Position numbers and translations under genes: made by a program. 64,000 nt of DNA from Emydura subglobosa (lineage: Eukaryota; Chordata; Testudines; Chelidae): assembly GCA_007922225.1 (NCBI GenBank), contig ML679989.1, positions 21,741,534 to 21,805,533 of the forward strand. The letters run 5' to 3'. The stretch's first letter is position 1. The number at the start of each line of letters is the position of its first letter. Shown here one piece after another: positions 1 through 12,800 of the stretch. The notes under the pieces are model-generated. The model searched no databases. It saw nothing but the letters and a program-made list of their open reading frames with translations, and had not been told where the DNA came from.

Positions 1-775
1 CCCGCAGTGTCTACACTGACACCGCGTCACCCTGACTACACCGACACACGCCCTCTGCCTCTCGGGGAGCTGGGGTTACGATGCTGGTGTCGTGGGGAAC
101 TCACTTGGGCAGGAGCAAGACTCTGACATAGTGAGGTCAACATGAGCTGCCTGGCATCAACCGAACTGTGCAGTGCAGAGCAGAGCCCAGTCTGTCAGAC
201 AGGCCAGCGCTGGATGGTGGTGGGAAGCGGCTGGCTGTGGGTCAGGGCTGGCCGTGGGGCACTGGCGGAGCTGGGTGTGTAGAGATCCCAGGGCTGGAAG
301 GAAGGGCACCGGCAGAGCTGGGAGGAGAAAGCTTTGTTCTAGGCAGGATCACCAGTCCCTCCTTCTCACAACACTTGCATTCACACAACGCGGCTGGAAA
401 GCGACTGCTGCGGACAATGCTGCTGTCTGTGCTGCCCTCACTGCTGCTCTGCCAGGGAAACCAGCCCATTGCCACTTTGCAGCAAAATATCCTGCCCCGC
501 AATGGGAACGGCTCGGCCCCCTGCAGGCACAAGTAGTTCTGTGATGCCGCGAGTCCCAGCGTGGTCCAGCAGTGCCCGGCCCCCAGCCCCGCACTGTCAG
601 GATTGGCTGCCTGTGATGTACTCAGCCAAGCTCTGCCCACCCAAGGCCGTTCACCTCCTGCCATGCCCAGGGGCTCGGAGTTCACAGTTCCCCACAGCCA
701 GGAGAAAAGCAGCGTTCTCGTTCCAGGGCTGAGTCCGTCATTCTGAAGCTGAAGGGCACAACCGACCTCGGGGCC
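1..775. other. Region upstream of AMBP, no gene recognised
   Basis: No conserved coding segment was recognised. An inverted CCAAT (ATTGG, 602-606) lies about 170 bases before the AMBP ATG. No TATA box is seen. The first 50 bases repeat short TACACTGACAC-like words and may be the arm of a DNA element. Confidence 0.4.
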
Positions 776-895
776 ATGAAGTTCCAGGGGTTCCTCTTTC
801 TTCCCTTTCTCGCCCTTCTGCTCACAGCCAGAGGGAGCCCGACTGGGAGCCACACCCAGGACATCCAAGTGCAAGAGAATTTCGACCCTGACCGG
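776..895 (+). CDS. AMBP: AMBP exon 1: signal peptide and lipocalin N-terminus
   Basis: Codes residues 1-40. The ATG is the first one followed by a hydrophobic leader. The exon ends after [11 protein letters not shown] with a phase-0 GTAAC donor. The human N-glycosylation site in this segment (NFNIS) is FDPD here, so that sequon is lost. Confidence 0.93.
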
Positions 896-3800
896 GTAAC
901 AACTGGCCAGCGCTCACATTAACACTCGGGAGCCGGTTAGAAAAGTGAAGAGCGTTTTGTCAATTGTCGTCTCGGGTTCTCTCCCAGCAAGAGATGGGCA
1001 GAGCTGGAAGGGTCCCACTCAGACCATGTCAGTTCGGGGCGTACAGAGCCAGGGTTCTAGTGAAGGCTCAGCTGTGCTGAATACCTACTGTGATCTCGCT
1101 GCGAATATCCTGTGTGTGCGGGGGGAAGTGAACGAGTGAGTTGTGTGTGTGACATCTGTGATCCCTAACCTAACAGACGCAGAGCGCCCAGGCACATGGC
1201 TGTGGGAGTGTGGGGCTGTAGGAGTGGTACCAGACAGGGAACAACTGGGGAGGTGGAAAAGAATCAGCATAGAGTGCAGTGGGAACAACCAGCTAAGAGA
1301 ATTTGGGGGGATATCTGGGGACAGAGCTGGCGCAGGGCAAGGGGCTTCTCGTCAGATTACTTTTAGTGGCGTTTAATAGAGGAGCCTTTGAAAATAAAGG
1401 AATCCGATTGCTGAGCAGCGGGCAGGATTTTAGTAACTGTGCATTGCTGTCCTTGCATGCAGAGTCCCAGGGCATTGGAGAGATAAGGTGGGGGGGGGTC
1501 ATGTTGTTTATCAAACCAAATCCTGTTGGGGGAGAGAGAAGCTTTCGAAGCACAGAGCTCTTCTGCAGGGCTGGGAGAGACACTCCCAGCGTCTCAGCTA
1601 ATGCCAGCTGGATTGTTTAGCATAGGCAGGTAACTCATGTTCGAGGTGAAGAGGGAGAAATGCTGGGGGAAGAGGGGGGGCTAGCGGGCTCTCGACTGCC
1701 CTCGTGAGCCCGTGTCTGGATTCAGTCCGTGGTCGCTGTCCTTGGCATTCCTGGCACCCATGATCGAACTGCCCAGTAGCCATCACAACCAGTGTCTCCA
1801 AAGCGCGGAGTTAAACAGGTACAGCCGGCGCTCTGCAGAGCACCTGGAAACGCTAACGATGTGGAATCCATCCCCGGCAGGGCCTATCCCACGGAATTTG
1901 TCTCTTTAGTTGATAGACTTCTTCCCTCTTTCTTTGACAGAGCGCCCCTGATTGCCGTCTTTTCCTAAGAATACTAAATTAGCACTTATCCGCTACGTCT
2001 ACCTGCTCTGTCTAACTAGGCTTCTCAGCGCCACTTCCGACGTGTCTCGCTAGGCTTTGCACCGTGCATTAACTACTTTGTCTTCTGCTTTCTTCAGCCC
2101 TGGCACAAGCTCTTGGCCAGAGATGTGGCTGTTGGCCTGGCCCAGCTGTGCAGTGTGCAGCGATGTGACAATACCGGTTTGGGGCTGAGTGAGGCGGGGA
2201 AGGAGCAGCTGGCATTCAGCAGCAACTTGCCCTGCTGCCCCCCAGCAGAGTCAGGAGGTAGCAGAAGTGCATTAGCCAGGTGTCTCTGGACAGCCAGCAG
2301 TGAAATCGTTAACGATGTTAACATTTCAATGGCAATCATTAGGGTTCAGAATTCCTACCCCTTGGAGATGAATGGGGTAGCTCACCCACCTCGGCATTGT
2401 CATCGGTTCAGGCTGTCTGAAGACTCAGGCAGCTCCGGCCTGGCTCCCGCTCACAAAGCTGGCTGTGCAGCCAGAAAAGTTGGGACCTGAGGTTGACAGG
2501 TCTGCTGAAGTCAGTGGGATTTGTAGGGCTCAGGCCCAGTCCCGCAGAGGTATTTCAGCACCTGACCTGACCCTCGGAGCGCTGTAGGATCAGGCTCAGC
2601 ATTATTTTGCAATGAAAGTTGAAACTCTGCAGAAAGCCCTGAAAATTCCCCAAATCCTCAGGAGAGGTGGAATGTCCCTGGTCCGTATTTCCGGGACACA
2701 GGGCGGGGCACTCACAGGCTGTGCTTTCCTTTCTCCTAGATATACGGCAAATGGTATGACATTGCCATCGGCACAACATGCAAATGGATGAAGCAATACC
2801 AGGATAAATTCAACATGGGCACGCTGGTGCTGGGACCGGGGCTGTCTAGTGATCAGATCAGCACCACCACCACCAGCACCAGACTCAGGTAGGATCCCAG
2901 GAACTTGTGCCCCACTTATCCGAAACACTGTGAACCCAGGAAACTCAGAGCTGCACCCCCCTGCCCCTCCGTGGGCCTGATATCAGAGCTGTTTGTTGCC
3001 CCCTGCAGGTCCCACTGGCTTCGTTCAGCTGGACAGGCCTGAAAATGAGGCCCATTGTGATTCAGCATCGCAGGGGGTTCTCTTACATGCCGCCTGCTGC
3101 AATGCTGGGCACGTCACTCTCCCGTCTGTGCCTGACATTCGCCATCTGCAAAATGGCAAGATCAATAAAGAGCCTCTTCCCTGAAAGCCTTTGAGATCTG
3201 GGAGTGAAATGAGTGAGATTCTGGGCACAGCGGGAAGCAGAAATTCCCTGTGAATCCCAGGCATCTCTTGGTTGGAATTACAACCGGGAAGGAGGGAACG
3301 GATTGAAACAGAAACAGAAATATTCAAAACCCACCCAAGTGATTGCAGGGTGGTCCCTAAACAGCCACACAGACCTGCTTACCCTACTCAAGCAGAGGAG
3401 CAATTCCAGGTTTTCTTACTGGAGCTGCCCGGGACCTTCTGACCTCGCAGCATCAAAAGACATTTACATTGGCTCCTCCCTGCTCCCAGCACCAAAGACT
3501 AAAAGCCATAAAATTACACTACAAAATAAAAGGCCGATAATTGCTCGGTACTGTCCCACTATACTAGTCATGCAGGGCCACAGCCTCATCTGTGGAGGGC
3601 CCAGGTCCAGAAAGTAGGGAGAGTTGGCAGTGTCTTGTGGTGGATGTTGGGGAGGGGGGATAGGGCCTATGCATCCACAGCCATGGGGAGCTCCAGGGCA
3701 TCCCCTGGCAATGACTAAAGAACTCCGGTGGCCCGTGGCTGGCCCTGGATTTTAAAATACTTAATAAGTGGACTGGGTATAGCTGCATTTATTAGAGATT

Positions 3801-6800
3801 TTCTCTCCCCTTCCCAGGCAAGGTGTCTGCACGCAGGTTTCTGGAGAGTACCAAAACACCGACATACCTGGAAAATACACCTACTATAACCCCAGTAAGT
3901 GTGGGAGGGACAACTCTGCTTTCCTCATAAGGGTGCATTTGCGGAGAACCATTGGATGCCGAACTTGATGTGAAAAGAGAAGGGATGCCAATGCAGCTAG
4001 GAGTAATGGGAGGGAAGGAAAATGCACCCAGCAATCTGGGAAGCCAAGTCTAAGCTGGAAATCTAGTAGAGGCTGTGGAACAGTCCCCCAGTGGAAGTGG
4101 TAGAAGGTTGGTGGCTTAGGATATTTAAATCCAGGCTTTGGGATAAAGGCCTGGAGAAAATAGTGCAGGGGACAATCCTGCACTAGATCTCTTCCACCTC
4201 TAACTGGGAAGATCCTAGGGCTCTGATCCTCCAGCAGCAGTGGTGATTAAAAGAGCCCTGTCCGCTTCTCTTTTGAATCGGTTTAAGTTGTTTGTTTATC
4301 GTCCATTGTTTTGGCAGGTTCTTAGACACAGTGAAGTTAGACGGGTATAAAATGAGAGTAATGCAATGGCGACTCCTGCCCAGCGTTCAGGTCATGTCTA
4401 GCGGTGCTACAGATGGATTGCTGTCCTGCCCTCGGTATTAAGGGTGGCCAATGAGTGCTGGGCTAGGGCATGCACTGTGTGGGAGCCACGGGCTCTGCAC
4501 CGCTGGCACGTTCTCCCTGCAGTGAGGCCAGGTTAGCTCCCGCGGTTTAGGCAGAAGCAGCCAGTTTCAGCAAATACCACAGGCGGGGACCCTGGCCTCG
4601 CTGGCTCACTTCAGCTAGTCCGTTTTCAAGTGCCGGGTTATCCCCTATTCACACCCCTTTAGAAGGCCCCTCCCCCAGCGGTTGTGGCCGTGATGTTCTG
4701 TGCGTTTCCTTTGATACAGGTTGGAACGTGACCATCGACTCCTATGTGGTGCGCACCAACTACGAGGAATACGCCATCATTCTAATGCAGAAGAAAAGCA
4801 GCTTTGGACTGACCATTACAGCCAAACTCTACGGTGTGTGCGCCGGTGGCAGCCGCCAAGCACTCAGTCCCTGCGTCCCCCAGCCCGTTGCGTGAGCTGA
4901 GCTGTGCGGGGCTCACCACCTGTTCTGAGCGGGAAGCTGTGAGCTCTGGAGGGCCAAGCCCAGCCAAGCTTTGGGCAGAAAGAGGCCACGCCAGACAATT
5001 GTCACCCAAACTGGGGTCATTTGATCTGGCAGGGGAGACCCGGGGCGAGGCTGGGCTGGCAGGACTGAGCTGGTCCTGATGAGCACGAGGACACCGCTGG
5101 ACAGGACAGTGGAGCGAAGGTCTGACCCGGTTTGCTACCCGGGGTGCTCCACACACACACACAGCCGTGGGGGAAGCTTGCACAGCCTGCGCCTGCCCCA
5201 GACCTGGCTCCAGCTGCAGGAGCTTTGTGGGAGGGAGGTGGGGGGGCGAGTTCAGACCCTCTCCCCAACCATGCCCCGCACACACGCCTGCTGAAGGCCC
5301 GTTCTCTCCTTCCAATGGCCAGGGAGGAGCCCGGAGCTGCGAGAAAGCCTCCTTGTGGATTTCAGGCAGTTTGCTCAGGAGATGGGGATTCCGGACGACT
5401 CCATCTTCATCATGATAAACAAAGGTAACCCGGCAGTGATCCCCTCGGCCCCTGGGACGCCTTGTTCTGGGGCCTCCCGCTCTGCCTCCCTCGCACTGTC
5501 CCCTCCACCCAGCCGCGGGGAGGGAGGGGGGCTGCAGCGTGGCTGGTTGGAGGGGCAGGGCAGAGCGGAGCCGTCAGCCAGGGGCTGGAAGGGAACAGGA
5601 GAGAGCGCAAGGAAGGGAGAGATCTGTGGAGGGTAAGAAGTGGCGGAGAGGAGCTGTGTGGGGACAAGGCGATTGGGCCATCTCTGAATGGCTCAGGTCC
5701 CAGGCCTGGGCTCTCGTGAGCCCCATTCACCTTCAGTTCCAGTCCAGAACAGAGCCATAGCGATGGGCTCCAAGGTGCCGGATGCTGCGGGGCCAGGCAT
5801 AGTGCACCCACCGACAGCGGGAACCCCGTCACCGCTCCCGGCCCTCCACGGCAGGTGTGTCATCGCCCCCACGCTCTGCAGCTGTGTCATCGCCCCCACT
5901 CGCTGCCCGGCTCCTGAATGCCAGCGGGAGTTCCTCCCACGCCCCCCGTGTCATGCTCCCTCCCAGGGATGCCTCGTGTCTTTCACTGACGGACAAAGGA
6001 GGCAGAACGCCCTCCGCGACCTCATGTTCTGACTGGCCAGAGAGTCCCAGGAATGACAGATGCCGCCCACAGCCCTCACTGGCTTAGCTCATAGCACAGC
6101 AGTGCTGAGCACCTGGGCTGGCCGAGGAAAGGGCCAAGAACCAGGGACCGAGCTGCCCACCCGGCTGTAGAGCGCGGCTCACCCTGAAGGACTGGAGAGC
6201 TAGGGCTAGCCGCTGGTTGCAGGGCGGGGAGGGCGAATGCCTGAGGAGCAGCAGGAGGCTGCAATGGGGGAAGCTGTGGGCATGTGATGAAGGGCTTCTG
6301 CACAGAGGAGCTTCGGAGCAGGGCAGTTGCCCTAGGCAGGGAGCCTGGGACAGGCCTTGACTGCAAAGGCCCAGGCAGGAAGGCCTGGGAGGAGGAAGAG
6401 AACCTTGGCTTGTGTGGCCGAGGCAGGGACTTTGCTGTGGATTGTGTTTTATTTTACATCTGTGAACCCAGGCCCAAGGAGGGGCACTTCTGGAGAGGGA
6501 AAGCCTCGGTGACATTTGATTTGAACGCCCCGAGAGGGAAAGCTGAGGCAGCCGTGTGTGGTGTGCTTCTAGGCCACGCTGCCACTTCCAGTGCCAGGCT
6601 GCTCCTGTGGCACATGGTGCGCAGGGACGGGCCTTGCGGGAAGAGGCAGGGCAGCGGGTGGAGCCCTGCGGGTCCCGTTACAGCCATTGCAAAGGCGGCA
6701 GCCCAGTCCCTCGCTGACAGTCACGGGCTGGGACGCTCCTGGAGACGCAGAGGGTCACTGCCTGCTCTGCGCAGCGCTGGGAGCGCCCAGCTGGAGTGCT

Positions 6801-9800
6801 GCGTCCAGCTCTGGGCACTGCACTCTAACGATGATGTGGACCAACTTAAAAGAGTCCAGAAGAGAGCAACAGAAATGATGCCAGGTTAAAAAGAAGTGGG
6901 CTTGCTTGTCCTGAGAAAAGAAGAGTGAGGGGGAAGTGGTGGCAGACTTCAGCTGTGCTACAGGCTGTCGTAAAGATTACGGTGCCCGCAAAGGTCGGAC
7001 AAGAAGTAATGGGCTAAATCCGCAGCCCGGGGGTGTAGGTTTGACGTTTGGGAAATCTTTCTAACGCTACGGCTAGCTAAGCGCTAGCCCGGGCTACCGG
7101 GGGTGGCTGTGGAATCCCTGCCTGCCTTTGAAGGTTCGTAAGAAGAGGTTGGACAACCCCTGCCAGGGCTGGTCTAGGGCTACGTGGTCCTGCTCAGCGC
7201 AGGAGGCTGGACTGGATGGCCGCTTGAGGTCCCTGCCAGCCGGACGTCTCGACGGTTCTCTAAGCTGAACTGCCCCCGCCTGGCCCTGCACAGCTGTGGC
7301 CCTGCGGATGGGTTTGCAGTTTCAGGGTGATGTGATGCGAACAAAGTGTAAGAAAGTCAGGTGACCGATGGGTGAGGAAAGGCCAGGAGAGGAGCGGGAG
7401 GAAAGCCCAGCCTGATGGAGGCGGGCAGGGAAAGTCTCAGGCTTTCTGTTCATGTGTAATATGAGGACAGGGCCGTCTCCAGGGTGGGATGGTCCAAGGC
7501 AGCCCTGCTAGTCCATTCCCTAGCCATGCATGGTAATACAACCCTGGACGGCCTGAATGTCTGGCCCTCAGGGTTTGTGGTGGTGGGAGAGAATCCAAGG
7601 GCCCGACCAGCTACACCTACCCATTCCTCCTGCCACCAGCTCCATGGAGTTCAGACCCAGCAGAGCCCCCCAAGGGGCATGGTATAGGGGGCAGGATTCC
7701 CAGGCTTGGCTCTGCATGCAGACATGGGGGGGAGTGTGGAGCCTCCTATTGGGTAGTGTTTATCCCGGCAGATGGAGTGCACGAGCGTGTGTGCGTGCAA
7801 GCACGAGTGTGTGTGCGTGTGCAAGCGCACGCTGTCTCAGGAGATGAGAGAGGCACACTGGCTATAGCTGGGCAGGCCCGCTAGGAGCTGCCTTTCTCTG
7901 ACAGCAGCTTCCGACTCCTCTCTCCACCCTGCTAACACTCATTGCCTGTCCCTTGGCACAGGTGAATGTGTTCCCAGCGAGACCCAGACTGAACCCAAGG
8001 TGAGTTGCTGGGGCTGGAACCTCATGAGCTGACTTTCCTGGGTCTCCGAGTGCCGCGTCCCCTCCAGACAGCGCTGGCTGGATCACCATGGCCCTGCTGG
8101 GATCCGGGATACTGGATTAAGGGGGTGTGCGCTGTCCTGAAGGGCCCAGCCTGGCTTTCTCAGCCACCCGGGAGATGCGCCTTCACCGCGCGGGTGTCTC
8201 TGACGAGCTTGTGTCCGCGGTGACAGCAAACCGTGGAAGGGGCTGAGGGTTCAGTGGAACAACATGAGCGCAATGGCTTTGCTTCTAAGCAGAGGCAAGA
8301 TCCCAGAAAGATGCCCGTTTGTTCCATTTGATTTTACTTTAATGCTCCATGATTGGTGCAGCTCTGGAGGTGGGAGTCCTCTCTGCTCCCAGTACAAGCT
8401 CCCCCTCCACCCCCCAGCTGCCCGTCTACCCCATCTGGACTCAGAGGACCCCCTTCAAGGAGGGAGAAGCCATGTCAGTATCTATCTCCTGTTCAAACCT
8501 TAGGGCCAAGCCCTCTGCTGGGGTAAATTGGTGCCAACAATTAGTGTCAGTTGTGGTGGAGGTTATTTGTGAGACACTTGCTCACTAGGAAGTGGTCTGA
8601 GACCACCAAACTCATGACATACAGGGGCTATCAAATGGCCTTGACTTTTAGATGACACAGAGGTGAAAGGCCCCATGTCCCATTACCTGTCTCAGGAGTC
8701 CAGTTCCTGCCAAGTTTCAGGATGACCTAGCACACTTTTTCACACAACACATACTTAGCCTGTGGAACTCATTGCCACAAGATATCGTGGAGGCCAAGAG
8801 CTGAGCCAAACGTCAGTGAATAGCACTGTGATGCCAGGTCATTCCACTTGGTTTGGGGGCCCTCTCAAATGGGGCACCCAGCACACACTGCAGCTTCCTC
8901 CTCCCACCACAGCCCTGGCAATCCTGGTGTTCCTTGGGGTGCACATGCTCCTGTGCCTGATGGATGACAGTGCATCTGAGTGATAGCTGTTCACTCCCTC
9001 ACTGACCGGTGCCCTTCGGGTTTGCTAAGAGAAGTGGGTACCTCCATGCAGCACACCCTCCGTGCTAGCCCGGCTTGAGCCGAGAATAGCAGTGTGGCCA
9101 CTGTGGCAGGGACTAGCCGCCCGATCCCTCGGGTATGTACTCAGCCAGCTAGCTGGAGACCCCAACCCTGAGCAAAGCTAGCACTGGGACACCTGCCCTG
9201 TGGGGATGACCCCCCGCTGCGGTGTAGATGTTCTCAGGGTGTGAAGAGGAAGTGGAGCTTCACACCGCTGCAGGTTTGGAAAAGCAGAAACTCCGTTCGA
9301 AATCACAATGATTTCACTGGCCCCTCCTCCACTTGGGAGAACATGTTACACCCTCTTGGGCCTGCTCCTGCTCCTGGGAGGGGCTTTGGGCATCCCTCAT
9401 ATTGCAGGCCTGGAGCGTCTCTGTGTTCTCTGCCATCTCCCACCAGTTAGGAGAGAGGCTGGAATTTGTGGCCCACAGCTGTTCACTGCATTATGGATGG
9501 TGACAAGGCGACTAGTTCACCTAACCGGCGGCTCTTTCTCTGTGCAGAGGGATCGGAGAGCTGTCCTGCCCGAGCCAGAGGGCTCAGCGGCAGGCCCCCT
9601 GCCGACACATGCTGGCAAAAAGGAAGGTATGTGCTAAGATGGGATCACCACGGGGTGGGATGGGGCGAAGAAAGTTGTTATCACCAGGCTCTTGGTGATC
9701 TTGGGTCCTCCTGACCCCTCTCCCTGGAAAACAAATGACCAGACTGTGCACAGACCTCAGCGGGGGCAGAAACGTATAACGCATTCCTGGTGAAAAGCTC

Positions 9801-12800
9801 GACTTTTACCTACAGCAGCTTTTCTACGGATCCTGCTGCCTTGGGACCTTCCAGGGCTAGTGGTGACTGCTCGGTGTCCCGTCAGAGAGCTGGGATTCTG
9901 CCTGTTCCTGCGGGACACAGCTCCCTGCCAGGCCGGCAGGGGTGTAAGATGTTATGCTGCAAATCTGCCCCTCGGCCAGGACGGACCATTGCTCCTCCTG
10001 CCCCACAGCGCTGGGTGACCTCCACAGGAAATCCACTGCTCCTCCTGCCCCACAGNNNNNNNNNNACTGCTCCTCCTGCCCCACAGCGCTGGGTGACCTC
10101 CACAGGAAATCCCACAGGTGGGGGACAGAAGCACATGGCTCTCAGGCGAGAGGGTTGCTGGAAATGGCAGCGGTTTGAACCCTTTGGCGGTTTGGGGGTT
10201 CGGCCGTGCCCCGGGGTGATGGCTCAGTGGGCAAAGGCTGGGCACATGGCCATGCAGCCCCTGGATGTCACCACCACCCGCACTGTGGTTCTGTGGGTGT
10301 AAAATGCAGCTCACTAGGATCGACCCGCTTGATGTCCGCAGATTTCTGCAGGCTCAATAAAGATGTGGGCCCCTGCATGGGGATGAAGATTCGGTTCTTC
10401 TACAACTCCTCGTCTATGGCCTGCGAATCCTTCCACTACGGTGGCTGTATGGGGAATGGGAACAACTTCCGCTCAGAAAAGGAGTGTCTTCAGACCTGCC
10501 GTACTGAGGGTAAGGTGGGCGGGCAGCCCCTTAAAATCCACGCGGCTTCCTGTGCCTCGCACGCCCAGATTTTGCTGTCCCTCTGATCTGGGCACCCTCA
10601 GCTTCTTATGCCTGGTCGAGGCTTCCTGCTTCAGGGCTCTGTCCTGGGGGGCGGTGGGAAGGTGACACGGTCACGCCCAGCCCCTGTGTAGGGAGAAGGG
10701 CGCAGCGGGGACGGCCCTGAGAAATCAGCCAGGCGCCAGAATGAGACACGGCGCGTCCATGCCCAAGGCCTGACTGCGTGAGGTGACGTGAAAACGGAGG
10801 GCGGCTGGAACTGGCTGACTCACTGACATTTTTGATTTAGGGGCCAAACCAAAACCAATTGGTTTTGGGTCCAACAAAACGATTCCTTTGACCTAAAAGG
10901 ACATTATTTTTGGCGTTTCATTTTGGGGCTTTTTCACCTTTTTTTAAAGTAATAGCTACTTTTCTGAATGAAACACCGTTCGGCAACAGACGTCGAAATG
11001 TTTCATATTGAAACGACTGAAACAAATTGTTCGAATGTTTTCCAAAAAATGTCCTTGTTCTTTTCTTTTTTTCTTTTGGCTGAAACTATTCACTGAGTTC
11101 AATCCAAATTTGCAAGTTTCAGTGCCCCCCAACATGCATTTTTCAGTGAAATTTACTGTTTGCCAAAAAATTGTCACCCAACTTTATGTCTGTTTGCCGT
11201 AGAAGAACGGAGCCAGTGAACCCCCCCGCTCACTTCTCTGCCGTTATCCCGGACACTCAGCCAAAGCTAACACAAACAAGCAATAGCAAATCCTGGGCTT
11301 GGTGCGGGGAGCAGCAGATTTGTGTCTGGGCGGTTGGCACAAAGGTCCTAACCACAACAAGCCCAGGTGTGAGCCTGTCGAATGGCGGACTGCACGCAGC
11401 AATTTCTGGGCTCACTGTGCTTTTTCTGCCTCTCCAGCCATAGCTCTGCATTTCAATGCCCCGCTGCTGCCCTGCTGGGGTGTCTTTGTACCCTTCCCTC
11501 CTCTCTGCCCTGAGCTGCTGTGCTTGTCTTGGAGCCACTGCGGGGAAATCAGTTCAGTTCTCTCTGGAGTGAAATGAGGGGTGGAGAGAACATGCCTAGA
11601 TACTACGGTGACAGGATCTCTGGAAGGGCTCAGGTCTGGTCTCCACTCAGCGTTTGCCCCGCTAGAACTATGTTGCTCAGGGGCGGCTTTTCTTACTGGT
11701 ATTGGTACCACCCATAGTCAAGGCCGTTTTAAGACCTTCGTAGGCCCTAGGCACACTTGCCTTCGTAGGCCCCCCAACCAAAATAACTCATTTGATTTTA
11801 AGCTATTAATTTAAGCACATTCACTGCGAGGTTTTGTGGCCCCTAGTTATGCCACTCTGAGCAAAATGTCAAATAAAAATTGTTCAGAATTGAAACCTGC
11901 ATGTCCTGCATTCCCTTTGGCTAATATTGTGACCATATTCCTTCAAAGCTTAGAAAATTGTAAATCTTGTCACAGAATTAAATTTACACTGGATATATGT
12001 GATAATAGAATAGTCATTTGTACCTTAGATAAATAGATTGAATTTAAGAAGATATGGATTTTGATTTCATCGTTTGCTTTTCAAATTTTCGGATACATTT
12101 TATTTTAGTTCACAACATTTTTCGTAGGCCCTGAAAGGTTCGTAGGCCCCAGGCACTGCCCCTATTGTGCCTAATGGATAATACGGCCCTGCCCATAGCG
12201 TGGCTGGCGTTACAGGGGGATAATGTGCTATGCACTGGTACCGTGAGTCCCATTCCCAGCCCACGTTTACGCTACTGATGTTGCCAGCAGAGCTATGTCC
12301 GTTAGCAGGGGCACGCGCAGAAACGTCACTTTGACCCCTTGTGGGGGGCACGTTCTGTGACCCCGCCCTGGGAGGAGCTCACACTCTACCCCCCTGCTCC
12401 AGCCATGGGAGGAGCAGCTTGCTTCCCCCCCCCACCCACCGAGCCCCCAACGATTACTGGGGAGGCCTGTGCCCCTTTGCTCCCCCGTTGTGCACACCCC
12501 GTCCGTCAGGGGTGTGGATGCAACCCTTCTGGGCAACAGAACCCTTTGGCCACTCTAAGCTCTACCAGGGGCTTTGCTGGGCTGGTAAATTCCCCGCACA
12601 GGAGCAGCTACGCCAGGACAAACACACGTAAACCCGGATAACTGCTTCCTCGGGGAGCAGGGGGCATTGTACTGGTGGAGTTACAGCGCCACCCCTTGGT
12701 GCAAACAAGCCTTTATGAATGGGGATTTCTGGACAGAGCTCAGAGAGCAACTCCACACCGAGCTGCCCCGGCAGCCCCGCTCCCTTCCTCCACCCAGCAG

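Noticed and set aside
3565..3755. Possible hAT element with CAGGGCCA-like ends in AMBP intron 2
   Set aside because: Only 8 bases match at the ends and no 8-bp target duplication is present.
7468..7740. CAGGGCCG start of a possible hAT element in AMBP intron 5
   Set aside because: No matching right end or duplication found.
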